DNA from: Dromiciops gliroides
Taxonomy: Eukaryota; Chordata; Mammalia; Microbiotheria; Microbiotheriidae
Assembly (NCBI RefSeq): GCF_019393635.1
Contig: NC_057861.1
Location: 172,827,577-172,891,576, forward strand
DNA: 64,000 bases
Reading direction: 5' to 3'
The notes beneath the pieces were generated by a model. It did no database searches and was not told where the DNA came from. It saw only the letters and a list, made by a program, of their open reading frames with translations. Made by a program: the position numbers and the translations under genes. Numbering within the stretch: the stretch's first letter is position 1; each line of letters begins with the position of its first letter. Of this stretch, positions 23,265 through 32,240 are shown piece by piece.

Positions 23265-23774
23265 TCAGAACGTTGCCATCTCTAGCAATGAACGCTTGAA
23301 CAGCAGTGCGTTTCTGGACAAGTCCGTCACTTGGTGTACCATTTCTTGCAGAGCGGGCGTGCTAGGGTAATGTAGGGCAGCCATCTTGGTGGCCATCACG
23401 ATGTTCTTAAGCTGCTCGCACAGCTGGTTACTAGAGTTCATCACCTTGTTACGGATCTCCTGGGCTGCCACTTGCCTTGTTAGCGTGTCTCCGATGAACA
23501 CCAGCTTGTGTGCGCTCAGGATGACAAACTTGCTGTGCGCCACAAAGATCCTCGGGGGCTGGGCTGAACTGACACAGCTGAAGAGGGCATCAATGGCGTT
23601 GAGAAGGGAGATGTAATGGGTATCACATTGGTCATAGTAGAAGAAGAGTAGCTGTCTGTCCTGGGCACCCACGCTACTGTTTATAGCTGGGAGGTTCTGG
23701 GAGGGCTTCCACTTTGAGATGTCATTCTCCACTGGCTTGGTAATTTCTTGCTCCAACAGCTGGAACTGACTGAT
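23265..23774 (-). CDS. NEDD9: NEDD9 exon 7 coding part: C-terminal FAT-like domain
   Basis: This segment encodes residues 665-833, ISQFQLLEQEITKPVENDISKW to KRSLLEMATF, followed by TGA at 23265-23267. It forms the conserved C-terminal CAS-family domain, a focal-adhesion-targeting-like helical bundle used for dimerisation and partner binding (BCAR3 and NSP proteins, AURKA are known from the family). The block DALFSCVSSAQPPRIFVAHSKFVILSAHKLVFIGDTLTRQV is essentially unchanged from human. Residue 665 is Ile where human has Leu. The acceptor is TTTCTCCTCAG before ATC, phase 0. The protein ends at the expected place, so there is no sign of truncation. Confidence 0.97.
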   Translation of the reverse strand: MSQFQLLEQEITKPVENDISKWKPSQNLPAINSSVGAQDRQLLFFYYDQCDTHYISLLNAIDALFSCVSSAQPPRIFVAHSKFVILSAHKLVFIGDTLTRQVAAQEIRNKVMNSSNQLCEQLKNIVMATKMAALHYPSTPALQEMVHQVTDLSRNALLFKRSLLEMATF

Positions 23775-23819
23775 CTGAGGAGAAAAAAAAAATAAAAGCT
23801 TGATTTAGAGTAATATTGA

Positions 23820-23975
23820 GTAGTAGAATGGAAAGACTGTGGTGCTGGAGATCTGGGCTCCAGTTTTAGCTCTTTGGTGAGTCACTTCAGTTCTCTAGAC
23901 CTCAGTTTCCCTATCTGTAAAATGGATGGCTTGGGCCTAAGGTCAACCTGCATGTCTAAAATTTTATGATTCTGC
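23820..23975 (+). mobile_element. MIR fragment
   Basis: CCTCAGTTTCCCTATCTGTA with flanking MIR-like sequence; antisense to NEDD9. Confidence 0.65.
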
Positions 23976-24049
23976 TTTTTAAGTCTCAGGCTACATACAA
24001 ATATTCTCTGATAGGATAATGCAGTCCTTAAGAGGAAAAGTAAGGGCAA

Positions 24050-24229
24050 AGATATTAGAGTGGTTTGCCATTGCTTCTCCAGCTCATTTTACAGATGAGG
24101 CAAACAGTGTCAAGTGAGTTGCCCAGGGTCACACAGCTATTAAGTGTCTAAGGCCAGATTCGAACTCAGGAAGATGAGTCTTCCCGATTCCAAGTCTGGT
24201 GCTCTATCCACTGTGCCACCTAACTGCCC
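24050..24229 (-). mobile_element. CORE-SINE, type C, 5' part
   Basis: Contains CCCAGGGTCACACAGCTATT and the head end ACTGTGCCACCTAACTGCC. Confidence 0.85.
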
Positions 24230-24235
24230 TAATAA

Positions 24236-24345
24236 ACAGCATAAAGTTTGTTGTCGTTTTTTAAAAACAAAATAACACATAAAGTTTGCTAAAAACACCC
24301 CAAATCACATAAGGTTTGTTAAAAACAACAAAACCCCAAATCTGG
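24236..24345. repeat. Short tandem duplication
   Basis: Three diverged copies of ACATAAAGTTTGTTAAAAACA with a period of about 30-45 bp. Confidence 0.6.
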
Positions 24346-24724
24346 GGTGTTTCAGGGTTCCTTGCAGCAACAGTATAAAAAACCTAACCTAGCACATATG
24401 CACTACTGTCTAATACCAGAAGGCTCAGAAATCTTCTCAAGTCTTCCCGCTAGGTCCTGGTATCTTAGAGTGCACTGGCTTAGCCCCCAAACCAGGAATG
24501 TCTGATTGGGCTCTCCCCAAGTATTCTCAACTTTGAGAACAGCACTGACTTGCCAGGACTAACAACTATTATTTATTCCTGGCCCTTTCGTAGGCCAGGA
24601 AACTTTCACATGCTGAGATCCCCATGGAAAGATGGAAATGCTACATTTTCAAAGTCCCATCTTTGCTAGTCTTCAGAAAAGCTTCCCACCCCCATGAAAT
24701 GCTTTCAGTCCCCACTCAACTTAC

Positions 24725-24814
24725 CTGATGATGTTCCAGCTGCATCTTGTTCTGCTTAATGATATTTTCCTTTTCCAAAAGCTCTTTCTGCTGCCTTTCA
24801 AACTCTTCTTTCCC
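24725..24814 (-). CDS. NEDD9: NEDD9 exon 6: charged linker
   Basis: This 90-nt, phase-0 exon encodes 30 residues (635-664), GKEEFERQQKELLEKENIIK through QLEHHQ. It is a highly charged, probably helical linker between the Src-binding motif and the C-terminal FAT-like domain, and it matches human NEDD9 almost residue for residue. The acceptor is TAAAATAACAG and the donor CATCAG/GTAAGT. Its length divisible by three and phase-0 borders mean skipping would keep the frame. Confidence 0.95.
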
Positions 24815-25144
24815 CTGTTATTTTACAAGAGAAAAGACCCATTACATCACTGCCATGATTCACTTGTGCTAACAATTGAGTTGACAAATGGGTAAATATT
24901 GCCTTATTTCCCACTGCTGTGGCTTCTTGCCACACACACCCACCTATGCACATAGCTTTAGAATAATGTCAACCTGGGCCTCAGCCACGGTCTTCTTGAG
25001 GTCCTAATCCCTCTTAAAGCTGAGGAGACAAACCAGTTTTCATACTCTGTACTCTGCTCTCTGACCCCTATGAGCTTATTTGATGGGCAGGTTGGACTCC
25101 CTTCAAACCTCTTCTAAAGGCACCATTTCCAATATTCTTTTCTA

Positions 25145-25275
25145 ATGCATTCGACTTGGCCTCGTAAACCTTAGTTCCACCATCTGTAACATGAGGGGCT
25201 TGAATGAGATGATTTCTAAGGTCCCTTCAAATTCTAAAATCCTATGACTCTATGACCTCTATGACTCTATGTATG
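25145..25275 (+). mobile_element. MIR 3' fragment
   Basis: CCACCATCTGTAACATGAGG and CTAAGGTCCCTTCAAATTCT; the end is a short CTATGACTCTATGAC repeat. Confidence 0.55.
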
Positions 25276-25644
25276 ACCTCTATGGCCAAGTTTAAATCTG
25301 GCCAATAAAACTTGCTTCTGGGCCCTTCAAGTTCCTCATCTGGCTCTGTTCTCGAGATGGCCATAAGACAGGGGTGAAAAGTGCCAAAATAACACAGCAA
25401 ATCTAATTCACATTGAGTGGAGTCAGGGTTCAGTGACCTCTACAGAACAGAACAGGCCAGAAAACTAGAAAAACTTTCCAAGGCTGGTGAGATGCTGCTG
25501 TTCTTTCCCCTGCTGATGAATATATATTCTCCATGGAAAAGAGCAATTAGAAGAGGCGATCCTCTGGGTCACTGGGTGGGTGCCCAGCTGCCTTCTGAAG
25601 AAGCCTGAAGTGGGGAGTGAGAGCAAAGGCAATGGCAGAATGCA

Positions 25645-25800
25645 AACAATTTTGGAGTTGAAATGGATCAAACAGCTCCAACTCCCTCTTTGTTTTAGGA
25701 ATATGAGAAAAATAAGGCTTAGAACGAAGGTGAATTGTTTAAGGTTATAGAGCTGGGATTTGAACCCAAGACTGCTGATTTCTACATCAGGCCTCCATTA
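25645..25800 (-). mobile_element. MIR fragment
   Basis: AGAGCTGGGATTTGAACCCA is the reversed MIR core. Confidence 0.65.
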
Positions 25801-25913
25801 CATGATTATAGCCAAGCTACTTAGACTGGCATTATTAGTATTATCTTTCCTTTAGCAGACACTGATATAGGTCTTCTTGGAAAGGGAGCAGTAGAGTCTA
25901 ATAGAAAGTTGTT

Positions 25914-26168
25914 ATAGTTATTATTGTTCAGTCGTGTCCAACTCTTTGTGACCCCATTTGAGACTTTATTGGCAAAGATACTGATGTACTTTGTCATTTC
26001 CTTCTCCAGTTGTTTTTACAGATGAGGAAACTGAGGCAAATGGGGTCAAATGACTTGCCCAGGGTCACAAAACTAGGAAGGGTCTGAGGCCAAAGTTGAA
26101 CTCAAGAAGAGGAGTCTTCCTGACTCTAGGCCTGGCACTCTATCTACTGCAGCACCACCTAGCTGCCT
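25914..26168 (-). mobile_element. CORE-SINE, type C
   Basis: From TTATTGTTCAGTCGTGTCCA to CACCACCTAGCTGCC, near full length. Confidence 0.9.
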
Positions 26169-26194
26169 ATAATAATAATAAAAAAAACCAAACA

Positions 26195-26280
26195 ACAATG
26201 TATTTAAAGTGAAAGGACCTCAGTTCAAATCCTAGCTCTGCTACTTACTAGCTGTGTGACCTTGGACAACTCACATCAAC
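26195..26280 (+). mobile_element. MIR core fragment
   Basis: CAGTTCAAATCCTAGCTCTG and TTACTAGCTGTGTGACCTTG. Confidence 0.65.
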
Positions 26281-26339
26281 CAAAGGAAGGTAGGGAACAA
26301 GCATTTATTTAATTCCTATGAGTAGTCATGATATACAGT

Positions 26340-26560
26340 CTTATTCTTTTCATTTTTAAGTATAAGACATTGTACTAGTTGCGTTACAAATATCATCTCA
26401 TTTAATCCTCACAACAAACCTGTGATGTGGGTAGAAATGGAGATAGACTGAGGTTAAGTGATTTGTCCAGGGTCACACACTTATGAAGTATTTGAAGTCA
26501 CATTTGAACCCAGGTCTTCCTGACTCCAGGCCCAGAACACTAGCCACTGAGCCACTAACT
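26340..26560 (-). mobile_element. MIR/CORE-SINE
   Basis: TCATTTAATCCTCACAACAA through GAACCCAGGTCTTCCTGACT. Confidence 0.75.
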
Positions 26561-26574
26561 ATTCAGATCCTCTG

Positions 26575-26880
26575 AGGTTCTTTCAACCCTTTCATTTTAT
26601 GGATTAAGAAACTGAGGCCCAGGGGCAGCTAGGTGGCACAGTGGATAAAGCACCGGCCCTGGATTCAGGAGTACCTGAGTTCAAATCCAGCCTCAGACAC
26701 TTGATGCTTACTAGCTGTGTGACCCTGGGCAAGTCACTTAACCCCCATTGCCCTGCAAAAAACAAAAACAAAACCAAAAAGAAACTGAGGCCCAGAGGGT
26801 TTAGGTGAGTTGCTTAAAGTCGGAATGGTAATAAGTAGCAGAGCTAGGATTTAAATACAGGTCAGGAGGATGTCAGATAG
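26575..26880 (-). mobile_element. MIR copy split by a young SINE
   Basis: Old MIR sequence on both sides of 26623-26778 rejoins at the duplicated AAGAAACTGAGGCCCAG. Confidence 0.7.
26623..26778 (+). mobile_element. CORE-SINE, type A, nested in MIR
   Basis: Perfect 17-bp target duplication AAGAAACTGAGGCCCAG (26606-26622 and 26779-26795). One of the least diverged copies here. Confidence 0.92.
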
Positions 26881-27175
26881 TACATTCTTTCCATGAGCTT
26901 TAGTATTCTCATTATTGAGATGCACACATTAAGAAAATCCACCCTAAATGTTCACATGGACTATTTGTACCCAATCTGTGGTAGAGCATTTCGAGCTTGT
27001 ATTGTTCTGATCATCCAGAGCTAGACACACTGTACCTTGACCCCGACGTAGTCATTCTGGTCCTCTGAGAACAAAAGACAATAACCAACTTACCAAGTAT
27101 GCTCATCTCGAAAATGAGGAGTTTGTACTAGATGTTCTAAAAGATTTATGTGGCTAATTGGTCTGATGTCCTTAC

Positions 27176-28414
27176 CTGCAGGTGGACATAATCATAGTCA
27201 TCCATCCAGCTCCGCTCGGAGCTGTCATTGCTATTACAGTCAGGATGCTGGTCCTTGCTTAGGCTTGGGGGCGGTGGCTTGCAATAGGGCTGGGCCTTGT
27301 GCTCACTGGGATGCATCAGCTGGGTCTGTGGACCTGTATGCAGGTAGTCAGCCGCACTGGTCACATGCTCAGGCCCGTTCTTTAGCCGCACACTGCCTGG
27401 GGCTGATCGGAAGAGTATTTCTGCATTGGTGCTGATGGTGGTAGTGAGCTGTTTGGTGTCATCTGGCACTGTCTTTGCCACCATCACAAACCGATCAAGG
27501 TCGTCACACTTGCTTTGGGGTTTATTGACAGCCAGAATGTTCAAGGACCAGCTGCAGCCATTTAAATCCTGGCTGGTCTGGGTTAGAATCTGGTGGGAAT
27601 CTTCCACCCTCTGTAGTTCTCGCTTCATTTTGTTGTGCAGGGTGAGTTCAGGGAGGCCTGAAGCATTTGCTACAGCCCCCTTGGCAAAATGCAGGTACTC
27701 CCTCAAAGACAGCTCTACCTTCTCCACTGCTGTGCGGATCTCATTGATGTGCCTCTCCATGTAGCCATAACATCTCCAATCAGTGGTGACCAGAGCTGTG
27801 AGGTTGGACACAACCATCTCTAAAGCCTGCTGAAGCCGATAAAGTCTCTCAATGGCCGCGTCTGGATCCAGCAGTAACAACCTTTTGTCCTGAGATGGTG
27901 AGGCCGACAACGATGACTCCTTTGATGTTGTGGAAGAGGTGGACATGTTGCTCCTGGTACTCCCCGTACTAGAAAAAGAGAGCCTATTCATGCCATCTAT
28001 CACATCTTGACACCCTTTAGTCTCCTGTGTGGTCTGTGGTGGGACATCATATACTCCATCTTTTTCTTCGGCATTTAATCTTTCACTGGCCGCTGCCTGT
28101 GGCTCAAGAAACTGAACTCCTCGTGGGATGTCATATGCATCATTCTGAGAAGCTGTGGGTTGTCCGAGGTGCGTGTGCTGCTGGTTTTGAAGAGCGCTTT
28201 GGTGTCTCTGGGATACCTGCTCAGTGACTCCTGAAGCATCACAGTTGTATTTTCCGTTAAGGTCTTTCCCTACAGCCTTGGTACTTGTAGGGGGGATGTC
28301 ATAAACGCCCTCAGGTCTGACTTCGGGTCTTACTTGTTGTCTCATAGGAGGGAAATCATATTCCTTTTCTCTTAGTCCCGCTTCATCTCGGGAAGTAGGC
28401 GGAATAGCATAAAC
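27176..28414 (-). CDS. NEDD9: NEDD9 exon 5: end of substrate domain, serine-rich four-helix bundle, Src-binding motif
   Basis: This 1239-nt exon encodes residues 222-634. YxxP motifs are at Tyr223 (YAIP), 240 (YDFP), 259 (YDIP), 315 (YDIP) and 343 (YDVP). A Ser/Thr-rich run (LSFSSTGSTRSNMSTSSTTS) begins near residue 366 and leads into the helical serine-rich domain with conserved TTDWRCYGYMERHINEIRTAV. The exon ends in MDDYDYVHLQ, holding the YDYVHL motif (628-633) that binds Src-family SH2 domains. Two caspase-type tetrapeptides are visible: DVID (358-361, DLVD in human) and DDYD (626-629). The acceptor is TATTCCAG and the donor CTGCAG/GTAAGG, both phase 0. Open frames on the opposite strand of this exon are shadows. 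Confidence 0.97.
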
Positions 28415-28714
28415 CTGGAATATACAAGGAACAATCAGTCAGAGATGCACCAAACTACATGACTTATTCAGGCAACTTATGTGACTGCAGAGAAAATGCT
28501 AACTAAACACAATAGAAAATGCTGCTTTCATAGGGAGTCTTTTTCTCTTCTTATGCCCAAACTTTAGTTGACTTACAATATTTTATGAGCTACTTGAGGT
28601 CATTCTGTTCCATGGATTCAACTATTGCATCAGTGTGGATCATGGTGAGATCTGTAAATTCTGTTCTAACCTCTCTCCTGAGATCTAGGTATTTCTAGCT
28701 CTCCTTGGTTCTTA

Positions 28715-28985
28715 CCAGCTCCTCAATGGATCCCAAACTGGATTCGTTATTTTCCTAATCCAAACATCTCATGTCCTCACTGGATCCCAGACTTGGCTCT
28801 ACCAACTCTTCAATGGATCCCAAACTTGGTTCTACCAATCCCTCAATGGTTTCCCAACTTGATTCATTATTTTTCTAAACCAAACGCCTCATGTCCTCAG
28901 TGGATCCCAAACTTGGCTCTACCAATCCCTCAATGGATCCCAAACTGGATTCATTATTTTCCTAATTCAAACACCTCATTTCTGT
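28715..28985. repeat. Diverged minisatellite in NEDD9 intron 4
   Basis: Units built on TCAATGGATCCCAAACTTGG recur with spacings of 33 and 87 bp (starts near 28724, 28811, 28844, 28931). Some units carry ATTATTTTCCTAATCCAAAC and CCTCATGTCCTCA inserts, giving a 120-bp higher-order period. Confidence 0.8.
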
Positions 28986-29099
28986 TTGGGATACAACCAA
29001 TTGGGATATTTTCCTAATCTCTCAGGAGAGAATCACTGCAGTTTGACTTGATTCTTCCTTCTTTTTTATATCTTATTTACAATATGTTGTTAAATTCTG

Positions 29100-29290
29100 T
29101 TGTTTCTTCCTCTGTATTCTCCATTTCTTTTCCTTTCCCATTGCTACCACTCTAATCCAGGCCCTTTTTATCTCATTCTCATCCATTGCAAAAGCCTCTC
29201 TTCCACCTGCTTCTTGTCTCTCTTGAATTCTACTGCCAGGTCAATCTTCTTCAAACATCACTTTCACCATGTCACTCCTAAATTGAGAAC
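29100..29290 (+). mobile_element. L2 LINE fragment
   Basis: CATTGCAAAAGCCTCTCTTC and CACTTTCACCATGTCACTCC. Confidence 0.6.
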
Positions 29291-29299
29291 CTGGCAATT

Positions 29300-29398
29300 C
29301 ATATAACTTCTCATTGCCTCAGTTTCCTCATTTGCAAAATTAGAGAGATGGACTTGGTGGCCTTCTATGGTCCCTACCAGCTCTAAATCCATGGTCCT
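29300..29398 (+). mobile_element. MIR 3' fragment
   Basis: CTCAGTTTCCTCATTTGCAA and GGTCCCTACCAGCTCTAAAT. Confidence 0.6.
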
Positions 29399-29399
29399 A

Positions 29400-29465
29400 G
29401 GAACCTAACACTCTTAGCACAGTTTCTGGCATGTAGTAAGTGCTTAATAAATGCTTGTTGCCTTG
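29400..29465 (+). mobile_element. L2 3' tip
   Basis: GTAAGTGCTTAATAAATGCT. Confidence 0.55.
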
Positions 29466-29529
29466 CCATTCTTGATTCATTCATTTAACAACTCTTCTAC
29501 AAATCTTTTAACACCTCAGTGTCCCTATA

Positions 29530-29945
29530 ATGTAGAACAGTTGCTGATCTGTACTGTTAGAAAGTTTCTTAATTCTTCTCCAGGCTGCACTCTGGTCTTC
29601 ATCTACCATGCCTGTCTTTATCCTGAAGCCCACTCCCAGCTCTGGAATTCACACACTAAGTATCTCCCATCCTCGCAGCCTCTCCCTCTGACTGAATGGC
29701 TCATCTTAGAACCTCTATTTAAGGAATGTGTTTGCCCAGGCCAATCATGTCTCATTCTTCTTCAGGTTATACTCCAGACTTTTTCTACCATGCATCCCCT
29801 ACCTTTTATGTATTGTTTTCCCCCATTAGAATGAAAGCTCCCGGAAGGCAAAGATCATCTTTCTTTGTACTTGTATTTGTATTGCTAGTGCTCAATGCAA
29901 TACTTGGCACACAGTAAGCATTTAGTAAATGCTTGTTGTGGACTT
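29530..29945 (+). mobile_element. L2 LINE fragment with 3' end
   Basis: Ends GCACACAGTAAGCATTTAGT then AAATGCTTGTTG, after L2-like 3' sequence. Confidence 0.65.
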
Positions 29946-31033
29946 GCAGAGTAATCCTAACACCAATAAAATGACAGGTGTAGGCCCTCCAAAAAGTGCA
30001 AATCATTGCAGTAGGTGCTGGAGGTGATACAAATCAAGACATGGTCTCTGCTCTGATGTTACCTAAGATGGAGTAAAGATTCCCTTCTACCTACCACATC
30101 AAGTTCAAACTCTAATCCTTGGTACCCAATGCAGATCTCAAGGCATTAGTAAAAAGGTGTATGAATTGCTGTGACCAAAAGAATATGTCAGCCACTGGGT
30201 AATCTCTAGCTAGATTGGTCCCTGGATGAAAGATGCAGGGTCCTTTACTAGGTCCATATTTTAATAGGTCAAAAGCTATTTTAGCTGGCTAAGACTTGCC
30301 TGAAACTTGTACTGTTTTGGCCAAATAGCTCCCAAGTGGCCAGGGTCACCTTCCCATTACAATGAGGCAACTGAGGAGGACTTTAATGGAGGAAAAATAA
30401 AAAACAGATCTTATATAGCCAATGGGTATTTGCTCCTTCAAAATGGTCATCTTGAAAGGCTAGATGCATTTCGATGGTAAACAATGGCTCACATTTCTGA
30501 AATGTCTCTCTTGGAAGTAGGCCTGGGGCACATTCTTTTGCATCTTTTAAATAGAGAAAAATCTTTGTCCTCTGAAGGTGGATTTGATTTTTGGAAATAA
30601 CCAAAAAACATTGGGAGCCACATTCAGTGAATAGGGCAAGTGATCAAGATGGGGTTAAAAACAAGGTATAGTAATGAAACAGATTATTTGGTATGGTTTG
30701 TGGATAGACTTATAATAAAGACTTCCTAAAAAATCTTTTGAGCAATGGCAGTATGTTTGGAAGAAGTGTTTTTGTCTTCCAAGATAGCTACTCTGGAGGA
30801 CAATCTGGATATTTAAATTATGGCACATTTGGGAGGAAATTAGCCATATTTTTAGTTACATGTGGTGTGACTATTTCATTTATTCAACAAGTGGGTGTCT
30901 AAAACTTTTTCCCCTTTGAAAGATTCCATACAATTTCTCAACAAGGAAAAAAATACCTCCTACTATAAAAAAACAAAAAACAAAAAACAAAACAAATAAC
31001 ACAAACCCAAATAATTAGGATCATTTGACTTAC

Positions 31034-31135
31034 CCCTTTCACAGGAGGAATATCATATACCCCTGAAGGCTTCATCTCTCCCATTGGAGCTGAGAAGACT
31101 GGGCCCTTCAGTGATGTTGGGGGGATGTCATATAC
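31034..31135 (-). CDS. NEDD9: NEDD9 exon 4: substrate-domain segment
   Basis: This 102-nt exon encodes residues 188-221: VYDIPP at its start, then a short linker (GPVFSAPMGEMKPSG), a second VYDIPP, and VKG. Tyr189 and Tyr214 are candidate phosphorylation sites for Src and ABL family kinases and docking sites for CRK SH2 domains. The acceptor is CCTTTCCAG and the donor AAAGGG/GTAAGT, both phase 0. Exons 3 and 4 have the same length and each opens with a Val codon after a Gly-ending exon. That fits growth of the substrate domain by exon duplication, which is an inference. Confidence 0.96.
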
Positions 31136-31926
31136 CTGGAAAGGAAAAAATCTGGGTCATAAAAAGTGGAAATATCTCATACAGGTCATGTTTGAAGTCA
31201 TTCTCAGCTTTGGCTTCCAAATGTTTTTAACAAAGTGATTTGAAAACTTAAGCTTTTGTAAGGGTCCAGGTGATCAAGGATCAATGTAGTTTTCCTTTTA
31301 AATTAGGTCTTTTTTCTTCTTTGAGGGACCCTGGAAACCACGATTTCATTTAATTTTTTTGAGAGTGTAATCACACATATAGATCAATGATACAATACAA
31401 AGATAGGTATTTTCTTCTCAGTTAAAGAACTTGGGTTTCCAGATGAGGAAAACCCCAAATTTCTAGGCTAAGTTGCTATTTGTAAAAAAAGGCTATTGGT
31501 AATAATTTTATATAAAATTATATGTAAAACTATATAGAAATTATATATATATATGAAAATTGTTATATAATTATATATGTGTGCCTATAAATTATTTAAA
31601 ACCTTATTTTGTAAGGAGCTCATTTGATAAGGATTAACAAAGAATTTTCTTAGAACAACCTTGTAAGGTAAGCAGTGCATGTATTATTGTTTACATTTTG
31701 ACTCAGAGACCATAAGAGACTTGCCTAGGGTCACACAGTTAGCTGGTAAATGTTGGGGCCAGGACTCAGATTCAGGTTTTCTGACCCCATGATTCTTTCC
31801 ATTAAAGTTGATCCACATCAAATGGAAATAGTGTTGTTACAAAATACCCTTATTCTAAACTTCAGCTGACACCTGAAGATAAGCTACACCTTAATATTTC
31901 ATTTCTGCTACGTTATTGTTACTTAC
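31136..31926 (-). other. NEDD9: NEDD9 intron 3
   Basis: 791 bp with GTAAGT donor and TTTCCAG acceptor. An old minus-strand MIR fragment lies at about 31600-31800 (TTGCCTAGGGTCACACAGTTAG); an AT-rich patch at 31505-31590 has no further structure. Confidence 0.8.
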
Positions 31927-32028
31927 CCCTTGGATCGAATGAGATGGAGGGATGTCATAGGTATCCTTTTGGTACTTGGATGGGAACTCATACACATAGC
32001 CATGGCCTGTTCTCACTGGGGTGATCAC
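31927..32028 (-). CDS. NEDD9: NEDD9 exon 3: substrate-domain segment
   Basis: This 102-nt exon encodes residues 154-187, from VITPVRTGHGYVYEFP to SHSIQG. It belongs to the substrate domain and carries two YxxP-type tyrosines: Tyr166 (YEFP) and Tyr177 (YDIP), at the same numbers as in human NEDD9. The acceptor is CCTAACCCTCAG and the donor is CAAGGG/GTAAGT; both borders are phase 0, so the exon could be skipped without shifting the frame. It lies 791 bp from exon 4 but 21.7 kb from exon 2. A short telomere-like tract lies 188 bp upstream in transcript direction. Confidence 0.96.
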
Positions 32029-32215
32029 CTGAGGGTTAGGAGAGAAGGAAATGCCAAATTATGAACCTGTATTCTTAGCAATGGATCAAGTTCCTTTCTG
32101 GCTCCTGGCTGAATGAACATCTCCAAGCTCTTTATTTTTCTCTCAACAAACTAACAAATAAATCAATAAATAAAACATGGAAGGATGGAGGCAAAGAGAG
32201 GATGAGAAGAAAGGA

Positions 32216-32240
32216 GGGTTAGGGTTAGGGTTAGGGTTAG
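32216..32240 (+). repeat. Interstitial telomeric tract (TTAGGG)4
   Basis: Four uninterrupted GGGTTA units. On the NEDD9 coding strand it reads CTAACCC and lies 188 bp before the exon 3 acceptor. Confidence 0.95.

Larger units (their letters stand above)
23775..24724 (-). other. NEDD9: NEDD9 intron 6
   Basis: 950 bp with GTAAGT donor and CTCCTCAG acceptor. It holds one MIR fragment, one minus-strand CORE-SINE and a short tandem duplication. Confidence 0.85.
24815..27175 (-). other. NEDD9: NEDD9 intron 5
   Basis: 2.36 kb with GTAAGG donor and AATAACAG acceptor, packed with MIR and CORE-SINE copies from 25140 to 26880. The parts 24820-25140, 25280-25640 and 26880-27170 hold nothing recognisable. 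Confidence 0.85.
28415..31033 (-). other. NEDD9: NEDD9 intron 4
   Basis: 2.6 kb between exons 4 and 5 with GTAAGT donor and TTCCAG acceptor. It contains a diverged minisatellite and L2/MIR fragments. The stretch 30010-31020 shows nothing recognisable. Confidence 0.85.

Noticed and set aside
27148-28227. Plus-strand open frames across NEDD9 exon 5 (and 23386-23616, 53879-54279)
   Set aside because: They are antisense shadows of strongly conserved NEDD9 coding sequence and resemble no protein.
29806-30006. Small frames over L2 3' ends (here and at 61810-62034, 12909-13250)
   Set aside because: They fall on L2 and neighbouring non-coding sequence and have no coding signature.
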